Position numbers and translations under genes: made by a program
Shown: positions 40,140 to 47,400 of the stretch, piece by piece
How positions within the stretch are numbered: position 1 is the stretch's first letter
How the letters are laid out: the number at the start of each line of letters is the position of its first letter
The notes under the pieces: generated by a model
What the model saw: only the letters and a program-made list of their open reading frames with translations
Database searches by the model: none
What the model was told of the DNA's origin: nothing
NCBI GenBank assembly: GCA_028752905.1
Contig: JAQNBH010000013.1
Location: 20,767,477-20,831,476 of the forward strand
Direction: 5' to 3'
Length of the DNA stretch: 64,000 nucleotides
From: Cladorhizidae sp. MBARI D1340-BT2
Lineage: Eukaryota > Porifera > Demospongiae > Poecilosclerida > Cladorhizidae

Positions 40140-41210
40140 ATGACATTGCTCCACAGAGTAGCCCATTCACACTTCAACCAGGACCTAATGTTCCTCAATC
40201 ATGCCAAAGTGCAGAAGATTGTTTTTCTCTGTTCTTTGGGCCAACAATGCTCAAGTTTATCATTGACAAAACCAACGAATATGCTGAGCATAGGATGTCT
40301 TCTATGTTACTAACACCAAATTCTGTTTACAAAAATTGGAACAACGTCACATCTAACGAAATGAAGGGATTCATTGCCGTAATTTTGAACATGGGGATCA
40401 TTCAACTGAACAACATGAAGGATTACTGGGCTACTGACAAGACTACAAACTTCCCATTTTTTCGATCAGTATTTTCAAGGAAGAGATTTTTTCAAATTTT
40501 TGGAATGCTGCACGTCGGTGAGATAAATAGCGTCACAAAGAGAGCCAAAATTCAACCATTTCTAGACATTCTATGTCCAGCTTTTGAGTCTGCATACACG
40601 CCTAACAAGGCCATTGCAGTTGACGAATCGGTTATTACATTCAAGGGTAGGGTATCATTTAGACAATACCTAAAGGGAAAGCCTCACCCTTGGGGAATCA
40701 AGGCTTTTGTTTTGTCGGATAGCTTGACTGGATATTTACAGTGTGTCTGCATCTACTATGGTAAGGAGACATTGCTAATCAACAGTGATCATCCACATAC
40801 TACACGAGTTGTGCTTACTTTGGTTCAGCCTTTTCATAACAAAGGACATGATTTGTACGTGGACAGATTTTACTCAAGTCCTCTTCTTGCCACTGAACTC
40901 AGCAAGGTTGGCTGTCCACGTACAAATCATGTCCTTTTCATAACAAAGGACATGATTTGTACGTGGACAGATTTTACTCAAGTCCTCTTCTTGCCACTGA
41001 ACTCAGCAAGGTTGGCATCACCATCACAGGCACCGTTCAGTGGAACAGGAAAGGTCTCCCTAAGGATGTGGCGACAAAGAGGAAAGAGCCGATTGGAACA
41101 GTTCAGGCAGCTCGGTCATCTAACATACTTGTACTTTCCTGGATGGACAAAAGGAAGGTCCTGATGATTACGACCAAACACAACACTGCTATGACTGATG
41201 TCCATACCAG
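40140..41210 (+). CDS. Transposase exon 2: catalytic core with first two Asp; disrupted
   Basis: This exon continues from the split Asp codon. Residues about 180-200 carry the conserved FSLFFGP and TNEYAEH segment at the start of the piggyBac domain. The first catalytic Asp is encoded at 40622-40624 (AVDESVITFKGR) and is followed by the conserved KPHPWGIKAFVLSD stretch. The second catalytic Asp is at 40862-40864 (YVDRFYSSPLLATELS). After the 104-bp duplication the original frame is continued by a different register, which encodes GTVQWNRKGLPK and LSWMDKRKVLMITT, both family-typical. The uncorrected frame ends at 41162-41164 with an unrelated tail. The donor is CAG|GTAATC at 41211. Confidence 0.88.
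40829..41016 (+). repeat. 84-bp direct duplication with 20-bp inverted filler (104-bp insertion)
   Basis: Bases 40829-40912 are repeated exactly at 40933-41016. The 20 bases between them (40913-40932) are the reverse complement of part of the same repeat. Left arm 40912-40937 and right arm 40945-40970 make a perfect 26-bp inverted repeat around a 7-base loop. The offset of 104 bp is not divisible by three, so the reading frame breaks. Without it, the two halves of exon 2 are in one frame and length and motifs fit the family. The short native inverted repeat CCTTT...AAAGG at 40829-40845 could have seeded the event. Confidence 0.92.
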
Positions 41211-41281
41211 GTAATCATATAATAATAAAATAATAACTGCATCAATGTTAGCTTTATCAATTTTATTTATCTACTTGTAAG
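41211..41281 (+). other. Transposase intron 2 (71 bp)
   Basis: The donor GTAATC is at 41211 and the acceptor TTGTAAG ends at 41281. The intron is phase 2: AG|G gives Arg, and exon 3 then reads in frame into a basic stretch and the third catalytic Asp. Without splicing, the frame stops at once at TAA (41212-41214). The intron is AT-rich, as short invertebrate-type introns often are. Confidence 0.85.
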
Positions 41282-41753
41282 GCGGGGCAAGCTAAAGAAG
41301 AAGCCAGTTGTCATTGCAGATTACAACAAGAACATGGCAGGAGTGGACAAGCTGGACCAATTAACAACATACTACAGTTTCTTACACAAATCCGTGAAGT
41401 GGTGGCGAAAGGTATTCTTTTGGGGCATGGAAGTGGCTGTGGTTAATTCTTACATAATTTTCAAGCATCAAAACCAACATAGCCGTCTTACTCACCTTGC
41501 ATTCAGAAGGTTACTGATTGAGGCTTTGTCAGACCCCATCCGAAGTGGGCCCAACAGGTTGAATGGCAAAGGCGACCATTATCCTGTAAAAGGAACTCAG
41601 AGGCGTGACTGTGCTGTCTGCAGTAGAAGGCAGGATGGCACCAGACATCTCACTATGTATAGATGTGATGACTGCCTCAACACACCCTCTCTGTGCCCAG
41701 CTGACTGCTTCCAGACCTACCACACACTGAGGACATATCAACCTGAAGACTGA
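41282..41753 (+). CDS. Transposase exon 3: third catalytic Asp and cysteine-rich C terminus
   Basis: This exon encodes about residues 477-633 of the repaired-frame numbering. It starts with a Lys/Arg-rich run, then VVIADYNKNMAGVDKLDQ, which holds the third catalytic Asp (41346-41348) and the neighbouring conserved Asp (41355-41357). A Trp-rich segment (KWWRKVFFW) follows, as in the family's insertion/RNase H end. The C terminus has C-x2-C at about 587/590, His 599, C-x2-C at 605/608, Cys 615 and 619 and His 624: a cross-brace zinc-binding domain that in piggyBac binds the subterminal DNA. The stop TGA is at 41751-41753. In this copy the exon is out of frame with the start of exon 2 because of the upstream duplication. 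Confidence 0.9.
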
Positions 41754-41937
41754 GTATATATAAGCATACCTTTATCCTACATAACAGATATTAGATGTTG
41801 TTGCAATCCTATATTTACATATAATATATGTAAAATATATTATATGTAAAATATATTACTAAGTGAGTGTGGGGGAAGGACTATAAAACAAGCGATGTTC
41901 TGAGGCCCCCCAAAAAGAAAGCAGCCACTTAGCCAGC
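41754..41937. other. AT-rich 3' flank of the transposase gene
   Basis: This non-coding stretch follows the stop codon. Bases about 41811-41860 are a small AT-only tandem repeat (ATATATTATATGTAAA type, period about 18 bp) able to fold on itself. I found no canonical AATAAA soon after the stop. Nothing else was recognised. Confidence 0.6.
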
Positions 41938-42240
41938 TATTTACATGGGTACGCTAGCCACATAGCTTGTTGGGTGCGCTAGCCAGCTAGCTTCTTGGTT
42001 GGGTTAGCCAGGGTGCGCTAGCCAGCTAGCTTCTTGGTTGGGCTAGCCAGCTAGCTTCTTGGGTGCGCTAGCCAACTAGCTTCTTGGGTGCGCTAGCCAG
42101 GTAGCTAATTGGGTAGGTTAGCTAGCTAGCTAGCCAGCTTCTTGGATGCGCTAGCTGGCTAGCTACATGGGTGTGCTAGCTAGTTAGCTATAGGGAGCGC
42201 TACCTAGTTAGCTATTTACCTACGCTAGCTTAACTTCTTA
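41938..42240. repeat. GCTAGC-rich minisatellite (about 25-bp period)
   Basis: About a dozen degenerate copies of a unit like TTCTTGGGTGCGCTAGCCAG are packed in tandem. Each carries one or two GCTAGC or CTAGCTAG palindromes. Copies are clean in the middle and decay at the right end. It has no coding potential. Its high palindrome content makes it prone to slippage and length change. Confidence 0.85.
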
Positions 42241-42660
42241 CTATTCCCAAACTATTTAGCTACACCAGACTTGATCTAACAGTGATAAAAGAAACTAAGG
42301 AATTAGACGATGTAAAATGTTAGTTACTCATCTCGGTTATAGGAGTTCTTTCCTTCATTATCAGCTCAACTTTAATTCCTTTTTAGATTTGAGTAGCAGT
42401 AAGTAATCGTAGAGAGGAGTAGCATCTAGAAGTACAGTAACACGAGGACACACTAAATATTGCCCACCACATAACTCTTTGATCACCTGATTTTTAATTA
42501 ATTGGGTTTTTTTGGTTTTTGGTTTTTTGACGATCGTTGAGGGAGGCTAACTTTCTACCCAACACCAGGCTAGAAGAACCTCTTGAGATGGCAAGACAAG
42601 TGAAGCTAGACTCCAAGTAAGTATTATTATGTGGATAAGCTAACCAGTTTGTTACATAGA
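42241..42660. other. Non-coding transposon interior, no recognised content
   Basis: I see no gene, palindrome set or repeat here beyond a T/G-rich tract at about 42503-42529. A minus-strand open frame of about 60 codons at 42494-42679 has no recognisable features. Confidence 0.5.
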
Positions 42661-43145
42661 TGATCATTATAGCTAGCATATTAGATCGCGCTTAGTTGAA
42701 GTGTATAGGCTAATATTTATAGATAGCAAATTAGCTAGCGCTTGAAGTTGGAAGTTTTAGATAGCCAAGTAGCTAGCGCTTGAAGTGTATAGGTAGTTTG
42801 AGCTGATCTTTATAGATGGCAAATTAGCTAGCGCTTGAAGTTGGCAGTTTTAGACGATCATTGTAGCTAGCAAATTAGATGGCGGATGAAGTGTATAGGC
42901 AGTTTGAGCTTATCTTTATAGATAGCCAATTAGCTAGAGCTTGAAGTTGGCAGTTTTACATAGCCAAGTAGCTAGCGCTTGAAGTGTATAGGCAGTTTGA
43001 GCTGATCTTTATAGCTGGCAAATTAGCTAGCGATTGAAGTTGGCAGTTTTAGATGATAATTATAGCTAGCAAATTAGCTAGCGCTTGAAGAAGGCAGTTG
43101 TAGCTGATATATAGCCAGCAATAGCTAGCATTGGAGGTAGCTAGT
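42661..43145. repeat. Irregular TAGCTAGCGCTTGAAG tandem repeat
   Basis: Degenerate tandem units mix two modules: TTGAAGTGTATAGGCAGTTT followed by GAGCTGATCTTTATAG, and TTGAAGTTGGCAGTTTTAGA. The module GAAGTGTATAG occurs at 42698, 42783, 42889 and 42981, about 85-106 bp apart. Modules are joined by AATTAGCTAGCG. It shares the CTAGC flavour of the repeat at 41938-42240 and may have a common origin. It directly abuts the antisense transposase remnant and seems to have replaced its 3' end. Confidence 0.75.
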
Positions 43146-43149
43146 AGAC

Positions 43150-44060
43150 TACCAAGCAAACCAAGTTGTTCTATAGCTAGTGCTAGTATGTATCTCAGCT
43201 TTGGATGATCTACCAACTGTGTTATCATCATGGATAATACTCAGAATGGACACAGCTCTCTTGTCCATCCATTTCAAAGCAAGGACACCATTTGTACTTA
43301 TAGACTTGATCTCACCCTTTTTAATTTTGTCTTTGGCCTTGATACATGCAGGTGCTCCCCTCCTGTTCACCCGAACTGTACCACATGTACTAATTTTTAG
43401 AGTACAAGTGTATATATCATATTATTGTGTGTATACAAAAGTCTCCTTACCAAAATACAGCTTCAAACTGTAGGTAAATCCACTAGAGCTGTCGTGAAGT
43501 ACATAAGCTTTTGTGCCCCACTTTGTGGGCTTCATGGACAAGTATATACAAGACCCTCCCCATGAATCCAATCATTGATTCATCGACTGCAATTTCTCTT
43601 CCAAGCTGGTATGATTGTCCACGCTTATGGCAATAATGAGGGCAATGAACCTCTTTATCTTGCTAACTGTGCAACCCAATCTCTCACTCTAGATCGAGGA
43701 GGTAGGTCTTAATTTGAAGCTATAATTGATCTGCATACAAATTTGTTTTCTCCACAATTCTCCTTAGGATAGTGTCATCGAGATAAAGCTGAGCAAAGTC
43801 AATGGGTTATTTTCCTTCCATATCAACTGTGCAACCACATATCTGACTGAATGAGATATCACCACTGGAGCTGATGGCACTGGAGCTGCTGGCACTGGAG
43901 CTGATGGCACTGGAGCTGCTTGATCTTTCACTGGAGCTGATGGCACTGGAGCTGCTTGATCTTTCACTGGAGCTACTCCTACAACATACTTCATCATTAA
44001 CTATCCACAACCTTGTCACCATCATCCAAACCCTATTTACCATCTTCCATACCTTCACAT
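43150..44060 (-). pseudogene. Antisense remnant of a second piggyBac-type transposase
   Basis: Reading the minus strand from high to low coordinates, piggyBac blocks occur in the correct order but in broken frames. A Ser/Pro/Ala-rich low-complexity N terminus lies at about 43865-44060. DDTILRRIVEKTNLYADQ is at about 43722-43806 and KIKRFIALIIAIS at about 43631-43667. The first catalytic Asp in AVDESMIGFMGR lies at about 43545-43602 (Asp codon 43582-43584). MKPTKWGTKAYVLHDSSSGF begins near 43535, one frame over. CGTVRVNRRGAPAC, then NGVLALKWMDKRAVSIL, lie at about 43211-43385. The segment that should carry the second Asp between FGK and CGTVR is missing, and nothing after IIHDDNTV is recognisable, so the third Asp and zinc-binding region are gone. 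The motifs differ from those of the plus-strand transposase, so it is another subfamily and not a duplicate. Confidence 0.85.
43865..43980 (-). repeat. CTGGAGCTGATGGCA minisatellite in the remnant's N terminus
   Basis: Short tandem words of 15-18 bp (CTGGAGCTGATGGCA, CTGGAGCTGCT) occur, with a 36-bp higher unit ending in TTGATCTTTCA present twice. On the minus strand it reads as Ser-rich in one frame and Pro/Ala/Val-rich in another. It parallels the low-complexity N terminus of the plus-strand transposase but is a different repeat. Confidence 0.75.
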
Positions 44061-44409
44061 CAATATATCTAATAGCACTTCAGCTCTATTATAATAATTA
44101 TCTATCCATCACTTGTATTCAGAACAATACAATAATCATCTAGGATCTAAAGTGAACATACATAACCACCGTTTGTCCAAAGATAGTCAGGTCAATACAA
44201 GTGAATTAAACACCACCAGCAGCTGTACTAATAAGCAGAGGCTTCGTGAGTGGCTGTACCAATAAGCAGCATCTTGATAAGCCTTGTTACAGCCTTGTTA
44301 CGTACAAATTTATGTCCAAAGCAGGAGTGTAATTTTTTAACGCGTTCAATTTTTTTTTTTTTAAACCCTCGGTCTCAGGGAATAGTTTCCCTTGCGAATT
44401 TAGCAATCT
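44061..44409. other. Right-end transposon interior, non-coding
   Basis: No gene was recognised. Small features are a repeated GCTGTAC-AATAAGCAG motif (about 44221-44240 and 44253-44270), a T-run of 13 bases at about 44350-44362, and a 6-bp stem (AGGGAA/TTCCCT) at 44377-44392. The subterminal TGTCACG palindromes of the left end are absent. Confidence 0.5.
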
Positions 44410-44433
44410 CACGTTGACATTTCAATTAACGTG
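44410..44433. promoter_or_regulatory. Right-end subterminal inverted repeat
   Basis: CACGTT (44410-44415) and AACGTG (44428-44433) form a 6-bp inverted repeat with a 12-base spacer, one base away from the right terminal repeat. It shares only the CACG/CGTG half-site flavour with the left palindromes. It could be the right-end counterpart of the transposase-binding site (inference); a 6-bp match could also arise by chance. Confidence 0.4.
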
Positions 44434-44434
44434 T

Positions 44435-44449
44435 ACGGTCCGCTAAGTG
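44435..44449 (-). repeat. Right terminal inverted repeat, 15 bp
   Basis: ACGGTCCGCTAAGTG is the perfect reverse complement of 39216-39230, directly followed by TTAA. There are no mismatches between the two ends. Confidence 0.96.
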
Positions 44450-44453
44450 TTAA
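44450..44453. repeat. TTAA target site duplication, right
   Basis: TTAA follows the right terminus and leads straight into satellite sequence (TAGCTATATATCAAG), continuing the L unit interrupted at 39211. Confidence 0.97.
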
Positions 44454-47400
44454 TAGCTATATATCAAGTTTATTCAGTGAAGTGTGGAGAATCTATGAAG
44501 CTAACCTGTCTAGCATCAAGATAGAGAACACATAGAGAAACCTATCATTCGAGTCATATCAAGTCCATTACAGTGAAGTATGCATAATAAATGGGTTTTT
44601 GGTATCAACAGAGAGCACAGAGAGAGACCTGTCTTAATAGCTATATATCAATGAAGTTTGGAGAATCCATGAAGCTAACATATTTAGCATCAAGAGAGAG
44701 CAGAGAGAAACCTATCTTGTGATTCTATCAAGTCCATTACTGTGAAGTATGCAGAATATACGGATGTTTGGTATCAAGAGAGAGAACAGAGAGAGGCCTA
44801 CCTTTAGAGCTATATATCAAGTCTATTAATTGAAGTGTAGAGAATCTATGAAGCTAACATGTTTAGCACAAGATAGAGAACACTGAGAGATACCTATCTT
44901 GCAAGTCCATTACAGTGAAGGGTGCAGAATATATGGATGTTTGGTATCAAGAGAGAGCACTTAGAGAGTCCTATCTTAATAGCTATACATCAAGTCTATT
45001 CAGTGAAGTGTGGATAATCTACGAAGCTAACATGTTTACCATCAAGTAAGAGTACAATTCATAACTGCCCTAATTAACAAGACCAAAGTCCCAGATTTTG
45101 TCAACTGATAGAGAAGGCCCTTATCTGCAACATGTCAACAGATTATCAATAAATGTAGTGGTTTTTCACTGGCAGGCCACCGCTTTGGCAACTGGAAAAC
45201 GCCAGGAAATATCGCAAACCTTACCACTTCAAATCACCATAACTTACTAATACTTAGAGTACTCAAACTTTTGGCACGTACAAAAGACAGATAATTAGAA
45301 GGGCTATCCGATGATATAAAAATTATCTTTTTTGGATAAAGTTTAGAAAAGTTATGAGCTTTACGGCAAAAAAACAAGATTTTTGGGGGGAAAATGAGAA
45401 ACATATAGACCAAATTAGGGCAAATATCAAGATAGAGAACACATAATGAAACCTATCATTCGAATCATATCAAGTCCATTACAGTGAAGTGTGCAGAATA
45501 TATGGATGTTTGTATCAAGAGAGAGCACTTAGAGAGTCCTATGTTAATAGCTTTACATCAAGTCTATTCAGTGAAGTGTGGATAATCTACGAAGCTAACA
45601 TGTTTAGCATCAAGTAAGAGTACAATTCATAACTGCCCTAATTAACAAGACCATGTCCCAGATTTTGTCAACTGATAGAGAAGGCCCTTATCTGCAACAT
45701 GTCAACAGATTATCAATAAATGTAGTGGTTTTTCACTGGCAGGCCACCGCTTTGGCAACTGGAAAACGCCAGGAAATATCGCAAACCTTACCACTTCAAA
45801 TCACCATAACTTACTAATACTTAGAGTACTCAAACTTTTGGCACGTACAAAAGACAGATAATTAGAAGGGCTATCCGGCGGTATAAAAATTATCTTTTTT
45901 GGGTAAAGTGTAGAACAGTTATGAGCTTTACGGCAAAAAAACAAGATTTTTGGGGGGAAAATGAGAAACATATAGACCAAATTAGGGCAAATATCAAGAT
46001 AGAGAACACATAATGAAACCTATCATTCGAATCATATCAAGTCCATTACAGTGAAGTTTGCAGAATATAATGGATGTTTGATATCAACAGAGAGCACAGG
46101 GAGAGACCAATCTTAATTGCTATATATCAAGTTTATTCAGTGAAGTATGGAGAATCTATGAAGCTAACCTGTCTAGCATCAAGATAGAGAACACATAGAG
46201 AAACCTATCATTCGAGTCATATCAAGTCCATTACAGTGAAGTATGCATAATAAATGGGTTTTTGGTATCAACAGAGAGCACAGAGAGAGACCTGTCTTAA
46301 TAGCTATATATCAATGAAGTTTGGAGAATCCATGAAGCTAACATATTTAGCATCAAGAGAGAGCAGAGAGAAACCTATCTTGTGATTCTATCAAGTCCAT
46401 TACTGTGAAGTATGCAGAATATACGGATGTTTGGTATCAAGAGAGAGAACAGAGAGAGGCCTACCTTTAGAGCTATATATCAAGTCTATTAATTGAAGTG
46501 TAGAGAATCTATGAAGCTAACATGTTTAGCACAAGATAGAGAACACTGAGAGATACCTATCTTGCAAGTCCATTACAGTGAAGTTTGCAGAATATATGGA
46601 TGTTTGGTATCAAGAGAGAGCACTTAGAGAGTCCTATCTTAATAGCTATACATCAACTCTATTCAGTGAAGTGTGGATAATCTACGAAGCTAACATGTTT
46701 ACCATCAAGTAAGAGTACAATTCATAACTGCCCTAATTAACAAGACCAAAGTCCCAGATTTTGTCAACTGATAGAGAAGGCCCTTATCTGCAACATATCA
46801 ACAGATTATCAATAAATGTAATGGTTTTTCACTGGCAGGCCACCGCTTTGGCAACTGGAAAACGCCAGGAAATATCGCAAACCTTACCACTTCAAATCAC
46901 CATAACTTGCTAATACTTAGAGTACTCAAAAATTTGGCACGTACAAAAGACAGATAATTAGAAGGGCTATCAGGTGATATAAAAATTATCTTTTTTGGAT
47001 AAAGTTTAGAAAAGTTATGAGCTTTACGGCAAAAAAAAAAGATTTTTGGGGGGAAAATGAGAAACATATAGACCAAATTAGGGCAAATATCAAGATAGAG
47101 AACACATAATGAAACCTATCATTCGAATCATATCAAGTCCATTACAGTGAAGTGTGCAGAATATATGGATGTTTGTATCAAGAGAGAGCACTTAGAGAGT
47201 CCTATGTTAATAGCTTTACATCAAGTCTATTCAGTGAAGTGTGGATAATCTACGAAGCTAACATGTTTAGCATCAAGTAAGAGTACAATTCATAACTGCC
47301 CTAATTAACAAGACCATGTCCCAGATTTTGTCAACTGATAGAGAAGGCCCTTATCTGCAACATGTCAACAGATTATCAATAAATGTAGTGGTTTTTCACT

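Larger units (their letters stand above)
39435..41753 (+). pseudogene. piggyBac-type DDD transposase gene, three exons, frameshifted
   Basis: This gene would encode the cut-and-paste transposase of the element. The ATG at 39435 has a good context (G at -3, G at +4). Exons 39435-39897, 40140-41210 and 41282-41753 join with matching phases (1 and 2). If one copy of the 104-bp duplication in exon 2 is discounted, the coding length is 1902 bp, a whole number of codons, predicting 633 residues, close to piggyBac transposases (about 600). The catalytic aspartates fall at about residues 316 (AVDES), 396 (YVDRF) and 499 (GVDKLDQ, with a further Asp at 502). Their spacings of 80 and 103 resemble 78 and 101 in Trichoplusia piggyBac (D268, D346, D447). 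As written, exon 2 shifts frame at the duplication and stops at 41162-41164, before the third Asp and the zinc-binding domain, so the product should be inactive. No clear TATA box or 3' AATAAA was found. Confidence 0.9.
39216..44449 (+). mobile_element. piggyBac-superfamily DNA transposon, 5234 bp
   Basis: This complete-looking element has perfect 15-bp terminal inverted repeats (CACTTAGCGGACCGT at the left, its complement at the right) and a TTAA duplication, and it is inserted in a satellite L unit. Its left half carries binding-site-like palindromes and a three-exon DDD transposase gene on the plus strand. Its right half carries minisatellites and an antisense fragment of another piggyBac transposase. 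The perfect termini suggest recent insertion, but exon 2 of the transposase has a frame-breaking 104-bp duplication, so this copy probably cannot move itself. It might still be mobilised by an intact relative. This is the only interspersed element seen in the array. Confidence 0.96.

Noticed and set aside
40957..41214. Separate 85-codon gene after the transposase frame
   Set aside because: It is the continuation of exon 2 in the original frame after the 104-bp duplication; its motifs (NRKGLPK, WMDKRKV) are the expected next part of the same transposase.
41529..41741. Minus-strand 70-codon frame opposite exon 3
   Set aside because: It is a shadow of the cysteine-rich coding sequence; no supporting motif.
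43180..43473. Plus-strand 97-codon frame and the plus-strand frame at 43874-44143
   Set aside because: Both lie opposite the minus-strand transposase remnant and its minisatellite; the meaningful motifs are on the minus strand.
42489..44345. Independent TTAA-flanked nested transposon around the antisense remnant
   Set aside because: TTAA occurs near both sides, but the adjoining bases are not inverted repeats of each other, so no separate element can be defined.
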